Of a DNA stretch of 16,208 nucleotides, positions 6,244-13,597 are shown piece after piece (positions within the stretch are counted from its first letter, which is position 1; every line of letters begins with the position of its first letter). A model generated the notes under the pieces. The model made no database searches. It saw only the letters and a program-made list of their open reading frames with translations, and had not been told where the DNA came from. A program made the position numbers and the translations under genes. Location of the stretch: assembly GCA_035461345.1 (NCBI GenBank), contig DATHVJ010000078.1, positions 1 to 16,208 of the forward strand, read 5' to 3'. Source of the DNA: DASPWW01 sp035461345 (GTDB lineage: Bacteria > Actinomycetota > Thermoleophilia > Solirubrobacterales > 70-9).

Positions 6244-6936
6244 TTGATCACCAGCCCCCACAACGAGAAGTTGAAGCTGATTCGCAGGCTGCGCGAGCGC
6301 AGGCATCGCGAGCGCGAGGGGCTGTTCGTCGCCGAGGGGGAGGACCTCGTCGACGCCGCCGCCGCGGCCGGGGTCGAGCCGGAGCTCGTGCTGCGGGCTG
6401 GGAAGGACGTGGACCCCGGGTTGCTCGACGAGGTCAGCGCGCTGGGGTCGGGGACGCGTGTGATCGGCGTCTACCGCCGACGGCTCTCCGAACCGCGGGG
6501 GCCGGTGTGCGTGTACCTGCACGCGGTCGGCGATCCGGGCAACGTGGGCACCGTGATCCGTACCGCTCATGCGCTGGTCGAGGGCTCCGTCGTGCTCGGC
6601 CCCGCGTGCGCCGACCCGTTCGGGCCGAAGGCGGTTCGGGCGACGATGGGGTCGGTCTTCGCCCAGCCGGTGGCGGCGGCGGAGCTGGACGCGACGCCGG
6701 CGCCACGGGTCGCCCTGACCGCGCACGGCGGCAAGCCGGCGGTCATGATCGAGCCGCCGGTCACGATCGTGCTCGGCGCCGAGCGCGAGGGACTGCCGCC
6801 GCAGGCGCTGGCGCTGTGCGACGAGGAGGTGACGATCGCGCTTCGCCCCGACGGCGCGGAGTCGCTCAACGTCGCCGCCGCGGCTGCAATCGTCTTGCAC
6901 GGGATATCGTCGGCGCGCCGAAAAGGGGATGCATGA
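6244..6936 (+). CDS. TrmH/SpoU-family RNA 2'-O-methyltransferase
   Basis: A 230-aa SPOUT methyltransferase predicted to transfer a methyl group from S-adenosylmethionine to a ribose 2'-OH of rRNA or tRNA. The N-terminal substrate-binding region (1-80, starting ITSPHN and containing GLFVAEGEDLV) is followed by the knotted catalytic domain. SpoU motifs are clear: motif 1 GDPGNVGTVIRT (96-107) with the conserved Asn and Arg, motif 2 VLGAEREGLP (176-185), motif 3 SLNVAAAAAIVLHG (207-220). Start is TTG; no ATG or GTG lies nearby and ITSPHN is the usual family N-terminus. There is no Shine-Dalgarno and no good -10 box between the upstream terminator and the start. The stop overlaps pheS in ATGA. 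The same gene (often called tsnR) sits between rplT and pheS in mycobacteria; substrate remains unknown. Confidence 0.9.
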   Translation: MITSPHNEKLKLIRRLRERRHREREGLFVAEGEDLVDAAAAAGVEPELVLRAGKDVDPGLLDEVSALGSGTRVIGVYRRRLSEPRGPVCVYLHAVGDPGNVGTVIRTAHALVEGSVVLGPACADPFGPKAVRATMGSVFAQPVAAAELDATPAPRVALTAHGGKPAVMIEPPVTIVLGAEREGLPPQALALCDEEVTIALRPDGAESLNVAAAAAIVLHGISSARRKGDA

Positions 6937-8030
6937 CGACCGCTGACCGAATAGCCGAGCTCCATGCCGAGGCCGAGTCCGCGATTGCGGCCGCCGAGGA
7001 CGCCGCCGCCCTCGAAGAGCTGCGCGTCCGCTACCTCGGACGCAAGGCCGAGCTGACCGGGATCCTGCGCGGGATCGCCGAGCTGCCCGCCGAGGAACGG
7101 GGCGCGGTGGGCAAGATGGGCAACGAGTCGCGCGCGGCGATCGAGTCGCTGCTCGACGCGCGCGCCGCCGAGCTCGACGTGGCCGAGCTGGGGGAGCGGC
7201 TGGCGCGCGACGCGATCGACGTCACCCTCCCCGGATCGCCGCCGGCGCCGGCGGGGTCGCGCAACCTGCTGGTGCGCACCCTGCGCGAGATCGAGGACGT
7301 GTTCGTCGGCCTCGGCTACCGGGTGATGGAGGGCCCGGAGGTCGAGCTCGACTACTACAACTTCACGGCGCTCAACCACCCGCCCGGGCACCCGGCGCGG
7401 ATGGCCCAGGACACCTTCTACGTCGACCCGGCGACGGTCGCGCTGACACCGCCGCCGGGCCCGGAGGACGTCGTCCTGCGGACCCACACCTCGCCGATGC
7501 AGGTGCGGGCGATGGAATCGCAGGAGCCGCCGATCTTCATCGTCGTGCCCGGGCGCTGCTACCGCAGCGATCCGTTCGACGCCACCCACAGCCCGATCTT
7601 CCACCAGGTCGAGGGCCTCGCCGTGGCCGAGGACATCACGCTGGCCGATCTCAAGGGGACTCTGGACGAGCTCGCGCGGGCGATCTTCGGGCCTGAGCGC
7701 GAGACCCGCTTCCGGCCCGGCTACTTCCCGTTCACGGAGCCGAGCGTCGAGGTCGACGTCTCGTGCTTCCGCTGCGGCGGCTCGGGCCGGCTCGCCGACG
7801 GCTCTCGCGACTCGATCTGCAAGGGGACGGGGTGGATCGAGATCCTCGGGTCGGGGATGGTCGACCCGAACGTGTTCGGGTTCGTGCGCGAGCACGGCTA
7901 CGACCCGGAGCGGGTGCAGGGCTTCGCGTTCGGGATGGGGATTGAGCGGATCGCGATGCTCAAGCACGGCGTCCCCGACCTGCGCAAGTTCTTCGATAAC
8001 GACGTCCGAGTCCTGGAGCAATTCCGATGA
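6933..8030 (+). CDS. pheS: Phenylalanyl-tRNA synthetase alpha subunit
   Basis: The catalytic subunit of the (alpha-beta)2 class II enzyme that charges tRNA-Phe. It has 365 aa, slightly over the usual bacterial length. An N-terminal coiled coil that contacts tRNA occupies about 1-90, then the catalytic domain with RTLREIEDVFVGLGYRVMEGPE, the HTSPMQVRAM segment, motif 2 (GRCYRSDPFDATHSPIFHQVEGL region) and motif 3 (FGMGIERIAMLKHGVPDLR). The Cys-containing SCFRCGGSG and CKGTGW elements near residues 275-300 are present. The ATG at 6933 overlaps the methyltransferase stop by 4 bp and has AAAAGGGG upstream as a weak ribosome-binding site. Its own stop overlaps pheT in ATGA, which should help equal subunit output. 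Confidence 0.96.
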   Translation: MTTADRIAELHAEAESAIAAAEDAAALEELRVRYLGRKAELTGILRGIAELPAEERGAVGKMGNESRAAIESLLDARAAELDVAELGERLARDAIDVTLPGSPPAPAGSRNLLVRTLREIEDVFVGLGYRVMEGPEVELDYYNFTALNHPPGHPARMAQDTFYVDPATVALTPPPGPEDVVLRTHTSPMQVRAMESQEPPIFIVVPGRCYRSDPFDATHSPIFHQVEGLAVAEDITLADLKGTLDELARAIFGPERETRFRPGYFPFTEPSVEVDVSCFRCGGSGRLADGSRDSICKGTGWIEILGSGMVDPNVFGFVREHGYDPERVQGFAFGMGIERIAMLKHGVPDLRKFFDNDVRVLEQFR

Positions 8031-10486
8031 AGGTCCCTTACTCCTGGCTGCGCGAGTACTGCGACCCCCGGCTCGGGGTCGAGGAGCTCGCCGAGCGGAT
8101 CGCGCTTCGCACGACCGAGGTCGAGCGGATCTCCTATGTCGGGCCGCCGTCGGCTGACAACTTCGTCGTCGGCAGGGTCGTGTCGGTCGAGCGCCACCCG
8201 GATGCCGACCGCCTCAGCGTGTGCGAGGTGGAGACCGGCGAGGGGACGCGAACGATCGTCTGCGGGGCGCCCAACGTCGCCGCCGGCCAGACTGTCCCGG
8301 TCGCTCTTCCGGGCGCGGTGACGCCGGGCGGGGAGGAGCTCAAGCGGGCGAAGCTGCGCGGCGTCGTCTCCGACGGCATGATCCTGTCGGAGGCGGAGCT
8401 CCAGATCGGCGACGACGCGGCGGGCATCGCGGTGCTCGACGACCGGGCTGGTCCCGGCACGCCGCTCGCGGAAGTCCTGCCGGTGGCGGAGCCCGTCCTC
8501 GAGCTCGAGGTCAACTCGAACCGGGTCGACTGCCTCGGCGTGTACGGGATGGCGCGCGAGGTCCACGCGTTCAGCGACGCCGCGCTGGCCGAGCCGCCGT
8601 GGGAGGGCGACGCCGAGGCGCAGGGGGACGGGGAGGCATCCGACTACGCGTCGGTCTCGGTCGAGGTCCCGGCGCTGTGCCCGCGGTTCACCGCCCGGGT
8701 CTTCACCGACGTCGAGATCGGCCCCTCGCCGTTGTGGCTGAAGGCACGGCTGATCGGCGCCGGGATGAGGCCGATCAACAACGTCGTCGACGTCACGAAC
8801 TACGTGATGCTGCTGACGGCACAGCCCCTGCACGCGTTCGACCTCGACCGGGTGCCGGGCGGTGAGCTGATCGTCCGCACTGCGGCGGAGGGCGAGAAGA
8901 TGACCACCCTGGACGGAGTGGAGCGGACCTTCGACGCCGAGACGGTGCTGGTGTGCGACCGCGACGGCCCGTCGGGGATCGCCGGGATCATGGGGGGCGC
9001 CGCGTCGGAGGTCTCGGACTCGACGACGCGGGTGCTGCTCGAGGTCGCGACGTGGAACGGGGTCAACATCCTGCGCACCTCGCGCAAGCTGGGCCTGCGC
9101 TCGGACGCCTCGAACCGGTTCGAGAAGCAGCTTCACCCCGAGCTGGCGATCCGCGCGCAGCGGATCGCGTCGAAGCTGATGGTTGAGGTCTGCGGCGCCA
9201 CGCTGGTGCCGGGGATGATCGACGTTGCCGCCGAGATACCCGAGCCGCACCGGGTCCGGCTTCGCAGCTCGCGGGCGGACGAGCTGCTCGGGATGCGGAT
9301 CGAGCCCGACCGCTGCGCCGCCTACCTCGAGCGGCTGGGGTTCGGTGTCGAGCGCGATGGCGACGAGCTGACGGCCGAGGTGCCGTTCCATCGTCACTAC
9401 GACGTCAGCCGTGAGGCGGATTTGATCGAGGAGGTCGGGAGGATCCACGGCTACGAGAAGCATCTGCCCTCGACGCTGCCCGAGGCGGCGCGCCACGGCG
9501 CGCGGCTCACGCGCGAGCAGGCGCTGCGCCGCCGCGCCGAGGACGTGCTGCGCGACGTCGGCTTCGACGCGATCGTCACCCTCAGCCTCGTCGATCCACG
9601 GCTGCCCGAGCGGTTGGGGATCCCGGAGAACGACACCCGACGCGAGCCGATCGGCGTCTCCAACCCGCTGTCGCAGGAGCACTCCCGTCTGCGCACCACG
9701 TTGCTGGGCTCGCTGCTCGACGCAGCGCGGTACAACCTGGCCCGCGGCGCCGAGCGCGTGGCGCTGTTCGAGTCCGGCCGGGTCTACCTCCGCGACGGCC
9801 GCTCGGAGGCGGGGGGCGTGCTGGGGGGAGAGTTCAGCGGCGACCGGCCCGCACCGGCCTTCGAGCCCTCGCGGCTCGGCGGCGTCGCGGCCGGCTCGCT
9901 CGCCGATTCGGGCTGGAGGGGCGAGGCCCCGGCGGCGGACTTCTTCGCCGTCAAGGGCGTGCTCGAGGCGCTCGCCGAGCAGCTCGGCGCCGAGCTCGCC
10001 TTCGAGCCGCAGCCACAGCCGTTCCTGCATCCGGGCCGGGCGGCGCGCGTCCTCGCCGGGGGGCTCGACGCGGGCTGGCTCGGCGAGGTCCATCCACTCG
10101 TGTGCCGGGAGTGGGACCTCGAGGCGGCGACCGCGTTTGAGCTCGGGCTGGCCGAGCTGGTGGTGGCGTCGTCGTACGGCCGCGAGCAGTACGAGGACGT
10201 GACCACCTATCCCGCGGTGTACCAGGACCTCGCGATCATGGTCGACGAGGACGTCCCGGCGTCGCGGGTTCGGGACGCGGTCCTGGCCGGGGCCGGGGAG
10301 CTGCTGCGCGAGGCGCGCGTGTTCGACCTCTACCGGGGCTACCAGGTCGGGGAGGGGCGCAAGAGCCTCGCCCTGCGGCTCGAGTTCCGCTCCCCCGACC
10401 GGACGCTGACCGACGAGGAGGTCGCGGAGAGGCGTGGGGCGATCACGGAGGCGTTGAAGGGGATCGGGGGGACGTTGCGTGAGTGA
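8027..10486 (+). CDS. pheT: Phenylalanyl-tRNA synthetase beta subunit
   Basis: The 819-aa partner of PheS, responsible for tRNA binding and editing of Tyr-tRNA-Phe. Domains in order: B1 start (KVPYSWLREY), OB-fold tRNA-binding (EMAP-like) domain about 43-155 with VVSVERHPDADRLSVCEV, B3/B4 editing domain about 220-395 with RPINNVVDVTNYVM and PLHAFDLDRV, B5 about 405-480 ending IEEVGRIHGYEK, the inactive class II core-like region, and C-terminal ferredoxin-like anticodon-binding domain from about 726. All expected parts are present, so it is intact. It overlaps pheS by 4 bp at the start and argC by 8 bp at the end, linking aminoacylation genes to arginine biosynthesis in a single translationally coupled run. 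Confidence 0.96.
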   Translation: MKVPYSWLREYCDPRLGVEELAERIALRTTEVERISYVGPPSADNFVVGRVVSVERHPDADRLSVCEVETGEGTRTIVCGAPNVAAGQTVPVALPGAVTPGGEELKRAKLRGVVSDGMILSEAELQIGDDAAGIAVLDDRAGPGTPLAEVLPVAEPVLELEVNSNRVDCLGVYGMAREVHAFSDAALAEPPWEGDAEAQGDGEASDYASVSVEVPALCPRFTARVFTDVEIGPSPLWLKARLIGAGMRPINNVVDVTNYVMLLTAQPLHAFDLDRVPGGELIVRTAAEGEKMTTLDGVERTFDAETVLVCDRDGPSGIAGIMGGAASEVSDSTTRVLLEVATWNGVNILRTSRKLGLRSDASNRFEKQLHPELAIRAQRIASKLMVEVCGATLVPGMIDVAAEIPEPHRVRLRSSRADELLGMRIEPDRCAAYLERLGFGVERDGDELTAEVPFHRHYDVSREADLIEEVGRIHGYEKHLPSTLPEAARHGARLTREQALRRRAEDVLRDVGFDAIVTLSLVDPRLPERLGIPENDTRREPIGVSNPLSQEHSRLRTTLLGSLLDAARYNLARGAERVALFESGRVYLRDGRSEAGGVLGGEFSGDRPAPAFEPSRLGGVAAGSLADSGWRGEAPAADFFAVKGVLEALAEQLGAELAFEPQPQPFLHPGRAARVLAGGLDAGWLGEVHPLVCREWDLEAATAFELGLAELVVASSYGREQYEDVTTYPAVYQDLAIMVDEDVPASRVRDAVLAGAGELLREARVFDLYRGYQVGEGRKSLALRLEFRSPDRTLTDEEVAERRGAITEALKGIGGTLRE

Positions 10487-11510
10487 GGGAGGCCAACCCC
10501 TCGACGGCGACCCGATCGGGCGGGTCATGGTGGCCGGGGCGAGCGGGTTCACCGGCGCGCTCGCAGCGCAGATCGTGTGGTCGCACCCTCGGCTCGAGCT
10601 GGCGCGAGTCACGGCGCGCAGCGAGGTCGGGACCCCGCTCGACAACGTGTATCCGCGCTACCGGGTGCCGTTGGTGCTCGAGGAGCTCGACCCGGATGCG
10701 GCACGGGACTGCGACGCGGCCATCGTCGCGTATCCGCACGGCGCCTCGGCGCCAGCGGTGGCGGCCTTGCGCGAGCGCGGGCTCAAGGTCGTCGACCTGT
10801 CCGCCGACTTCCGGTTCCGCGACCCGGATGCGTACCGGCGCTGGTACGGCGACCCTCCCGACCCGCGGCTCGCGGCCGAGGCGGTCTACGGGCTGACGGA
10901 GCTGTACCGCCGGGGCATCGCGGACGCGGAGCTCGTCGCCAACCCGGGCTGCTACCCGACCGCCGCGGTCCTGGCGCTGGCGCCGCTCGCCGACGCCGGT
11001 GTCGTCGAGGACGTCGTGATCGACGCGAAGTCGGGGGTGTCGGGCGCCGGACGCGGCGGCGGCGAGCGCCTCCACTTCGTCTCCGTCGACGAGAACTTCG
11101 CCCCCTACGGGACCGAGGGCCATCGCCACGAGCCCGAGATCGCCCAGGAGCTTTCGGCGCTGGGATCGGACCCGCCGCTCACCTTCGTCCCCCACCTGCT
11201 GCCGCTGGACCAGGGCGAGCTCGTGAGCTGCTACGTGCGGCTGTCGCGAGAGCTCGGCCGCTCGGAGCTCGAACGGATGTACTGGGGGCGCTACGGCGGC
11301 GAGGCGTTCGTCGAGCTGGCCGACGCGCCGCCCGGGGTCCGCGACGTGCGCGACACCAACACGTGCCGGATCCACGTCACCGTCGACGACGACGCCGGCC
11401 GGGCGGTCGTGTTCGCGGCGATCGACAACCTGTGGAAGGGGGCCGCGGGGCAGGCGGTGCAGAACCTCAATCTGATGCTCGGGCTGGCGGAGACGGAGGG
11501 GCTGGGGTGA
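10479..11510 (+). CDS. argC: N-acetyl-gamma-glutamyl-phosphate reductase
   Basis: Reduces N-acetylglutamyl 5-phosphate to the semialdehyde with NADPH, the third step toward ornithine and arginine. The 343-aa protein shows the nucleotide-binding loop GASGFTG (20-26), catalytic cysteine Cys158 in NPGCYPT (155-161), SGVSGAGR (185-192) and GHRHEPEI (214-221) with the conserved catalytic His. The GTG at 10479 overlaps pheT by 8 bp; the ATG at 10528 would begin right at the Rossmann fold and is an alternative. The gene ends in a 4-bp overlap with argJ. pheT followed by argC is a conserved actinobacterial junction, known from mycobacteria and relatives. Confidence 0.96.
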   Translation: MSEGGQPLDGDPIGRVMVAGASGFTGALAAQIVWSHPRLELARVTARSEVGTPLDNVYPRYRVPLVLEELDPDAARDCDAAIVAYPHGASAPAVAALRERGLKVVDLSADFRFRDPDAYRRWYGDPPDPRLAAEAVYGLTELYRRGIADAELVANPGCYPTAAVLALAPLADAGVVEDVVIDAKSGVSGAGRGGGERLHFVSVDENFAPYGTEGHRHEPEIAQELSALGSDPPLTFVPHLLPLDQGELVSCYVRLSRELGRSELERMYWGRYGGEAFVELADAPPGVRDVRDTNTCRIHVTVDDDAGRAVVFAAIDNLWKGAAGQAVQNLNLMLGLAETEGLG

Positions 11511-12685
11511 GTGGCCAGTCGGCTGTAGGCATCGGGCGGTTCTTCTCGTCGCGTTGGGTAACTCCACCGGACGGGGTCGAGCAGCTCGATCCCGCCGAGC
11601 TGGCGCCGGGGTTCCGGGCCGCCGGCGTCCCCGCCGGCGTGAAGGGCGGGGGGGAGACCGACGTCGGGCTGCTGGCGTGCGACGCGGACGCGGTCGGCTC
11701 GGCGCTGCTTCTCACCCGCAACGCGTCGGCGGCCGCGCCGGTGCGGGTGTGTCGCGAGCAGTGCGACGCGGCGTGGATCAGGGCCGTTGTCGTCAACTCC
11801 GGCAACGCCAACGCCGCGACCGGCGAGCGCGGCTACGCGGACGCGCTCGCGATGCGCGACGCGGCGGCGCGCGAGCTCGGCGTCGATCCGCGCGTCGTGG
11901 CGGTCGCGGAGACGGGGACGATCGGCGTCCCGCTCCCGCGCGGCCAGGTCGAGGCCGGAATCGCGGCGGCTGCGGCGCGCCTCGACCCGTGGGGTGGAAG
12001 CCGGCTCGGGGAGGCGATCATGACCACCGACCGGGGCCCGAAGGCGTGCGCCATGCGCGCGGGCGGGGTGACACTCTCCGCCCAGGCCAAGGGCGCGGGG
12101 ATGATCGAGCCGGGTCTGGCGACCATGCTGTGCTTCGTGCAGACCGACGCCGCCGTCGACGATCCTCACGCCGAGCTTCGCGCCGCGGTCGACGCGTCGT
12201 TCGAGCGCATCACCGTCGACGGGCAGATGAGCACCAACGACACCGTGCTCCTCCAGGCCACCGGCGCGGCCGACGAGCCGCTGCCCGCGGGCCTGCTCGA
12301 CGCCGTCCTGCTCCAGCTCGCGCTCGAGGTCGTGGCCGACGGAGAGGGGGCGAGCCGGGTCGCCCGCGTGACGGTCCGGGAGGCCGCCTCGGCCGACGAG
12401 GCGGAGCGGGTGGCGCGCGCGATCGCCAACTCCCCGCTCGTGAAGACGGCGCTTTACGGCCGCGACCCCAACTGGGGGCGGGTGGCGCAGGCTGCGGGGA
12501 TGGCCCTCGCAGGCGAGGAGCTCGGCGAGCTCGGCCCCGAGGCGATCGACGCCGAGGAGCTGGGCTCCGACTCCGCCGAGGTCGAGCTCGGGATCGCGCT
12601 CGGCCGCGGCGCCGCGTCCGCGCACGTGTTCTTCTCCGACCTAACCCCCGAGTACGTGCGGATCAACGCGGAGTACACGACGTGA
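11507..12685 (+). CDS. argJ: Bifunctional glutamate N-acetyltransferase / ornithine acetyltransferase
   Basis: Moves the acetyl group from N-acetylornithine to glutamate, making the arginine pathway cyclic; many homologues also use acetyl-CoA. The 392-aa precursor should self-cleave into alpha and beta chains. The motif KGAGMI (195-200) and the cleavage sequence EPGLATML are present, with scission expected between Ala205 and Thr206, the catalytic nucleophile. NSGNANAATG (97-106), ETGTIGVPLP (135-144, with the oxyanion Thr-Gly) and STNDTVLLQATG (the block after VDGQM) are conserved blocks. The GTG start at 11507 overlaps the argC stop in GTGA. Whether it has the first-step N-acetylglutamate synthase activity cannot be told from sequence. 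A G-quadruplex motif begins 17 nt after its stop. Confidence 0.95.
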   Translation: MSGQSAVGIGRFFSSRWVTPPDGVEQLDPAELAPGFRAAGVPAGVKGGGETDVGLLACDADAVGSALLLTRNASAAAPVRVCREQCDAAWIRAVVVNSGNANAATGERGYADALAMRDAAARELGVDPRVVAVAETGTIGVPLPRGQVEAGIAAAAARLDPWGGSRLGEAIMTTDRGPKACAMRAGGVTLSAQAKGAGMIEPGLATMLCFVQTDAAVDDPHAELRAAVDASFERITVDGQMSTNDTVLLQATGAADEPLPAGLLDAVLLQLALEVVADGEGASRVARVTVREAASADEAERVARAIANSPLVKTALYGRDPNWGRVAQAAGMALAGEELGELGPEAIDAEELGSDSAEVELGIALGRGAASAHVFFSDLTPEYVRINAEYTT

Positions 12686-12701
12686 GCACGAGGCTCTGCC
12701 A

Positions 12702-12719
12702 GGGTGGGGGCGGGTGGGG
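12702..12719 (+). promoter_or_regulatory. G-quadruplex motif between argJ and argB
   Basis: The sense strand reads GGGTGGGGGCGGGTGGGG: four runs of three to five G separated by single bases T, C and T. One-nucleotide loops are the most stable class of parallel quadruplex, in DNA or RNA. It would be present in the mRNA. It lies in the 72-nt argJ-argB gap, the only non-overlapping junction of the trmH-argD run. Confidence 0.7.
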
Positions 12720-12747
12720 AGTGTGATGTTGGGCGGAGCACGAACCT

Positions 12748-12752
12748 GGAAG
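12748..12752 (+). promoter_or_regulatory. Ribosome binding site of argB
   Basis: GGAAG ends 5 nt before the ATG at 12758 and decides this start over the upstream in-frame GTG at 12704, which lies inside the G-quadruplex motif. It is one of the clearest Shine-Dalgarno sequences in the window, unlike the overlapped genes that rely on coupling. Confidence 0.6.
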
Positions 12753-12757
12753 ATGAA

Positions 12758-13597
12758 ATGAGCGCGAGCGTCGAGACCCTGCTCGAGGCGCTCCCCTACA
12801 TCAGGGAGTTCCACGGGCGCACGATCGTGATCAAGTACGGCGGCGCCGCGATGCGCGACGAGGAGCTGCGCGAGGCGTTCGCGACCGACATCGTGCTGCT
12901 CAAGTACGTGGGCCTGAACCCGATCGTGGTCCACGGCGGCGGCCCCGACATCACCGCGTATATGGAGCGCCTAGGGATGGAGGTGCGGTTCGTCGAGGGC
13001 CTGCGGGTGTCGGACGCGGAGACCGTCGAGGTCGCGAAGATGGTGCTGCTCGGCAAGGTCAACTCGGACATCGTCCTGCGGCTCAACCGCCACGGCCAGC
13101 CGGCGGTGGGGCTGAGCGGCGAGGACGGGACGCTGTTCGAGGTTCGGCCCGTTGCCAACGCCGCCGAGGTCGGGTTCGTGGGCGAGATCGAGCGCGTCGA
13201 CGCCGAGGTCCTCAACCACATCGCGGAGGACTACATCCCGGTTGTCGCCTCGCTCGGTGCTGACCGCGACGGCAACTCGTACAACATCAACGCCGACGAG
13301 GCCGCGGGCAAGGTGGCGGCGCGGCTGCGCGCGCACAAGGCGATCTTCCTCACCGACGTCGAGGGGTGGCTCGCGGACCCCCACGACCCGTCGTCGCGGA
13401 TATCGGAGACGACGGTGGGGGAGATCGAGGGCGCCCTCGACGGGGTGGCCGGCGGCATGCGGCCGAAGCTCCAGGCGTGCGTCGAGGCGATCCGCGGCGG
13501 CGTCCAGCACGCCCACATCATCGACGGGCGCCGCCCGCACACGCTGCTGCTGGAGCTGTTCACCGACGCCGGGATCGGCACCAAGGTCACGCCGTGA
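12758..13597 (+). CDS. argB: N-acetylglutamate kinase
   Basis: Phosphorylates N-acetylglutamate with ATP, the second and usually controlled step of arginine synthesis. The protein has 279 aa. Visible motifs: IKYGG (25-29) with catalytic Lys26, HGGGP (59-63) binding acetylglutamate, GLSGEDG (118-124), NINADEAA (177-184) and GGMRPK (232-237) with the second catalytic Lys. The N-terminal helix preceding the kinase fold (about residues 3-20, VETLLEALPYIREFHG) is the extension found in arginine-inhibited hexameric kinases and absent from the insensitive E. coli type, so feedback inhibition by arginine is likely, in keeping with the cyclic pathway implied by argJ. It follows argJ after 72 nt and overlaps argD by 4 bp. 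Confidence 0.96.
   Translation: MSASVETLLEALPYIREFHGRTIVIKYGGAAMRDEELREAFATDIVLLKYVGLNPIVVHGGGPDITAYMERLGMEVRFVEGLRVSDAETVEVAKMVLLGKVNSDIVLRLNRHGQPAVGLSGEDGTLFEVRPVANAAEVGFVGEIERVDAEVLNHIAEDYIPVVASLGADRDGNSYNINADEAAGKVAARLRAHKAIFLTDVEGWLADPHDPSSRISETTVGEIEGALDGVAGGMRPKLQACVEAIRGGVQHAHIIDGRRPHTLLLELFTDAGIGTKVTP

Noticed and set aside
9809..9829. Second G-quadruplex candidate inside pheT
   Set aside because: It has only two long G-runs, not four separated ones, so intramolecular folding is unlikely.
7898..10645. 915-aa open frame on the minus strand opposite pheT
   Set aside because: pheT is unmistakable on the plus strand with all its domains; the reverse frame is compositionally a shadow.
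12704..12757. Upstream GTG start for argB giving 18 extra residues
   Set aside because: The extra residues are not kinase-like, the GTG lies within the G-rich motif, and the ATG at 12758 has a proper ribosome-binding site.
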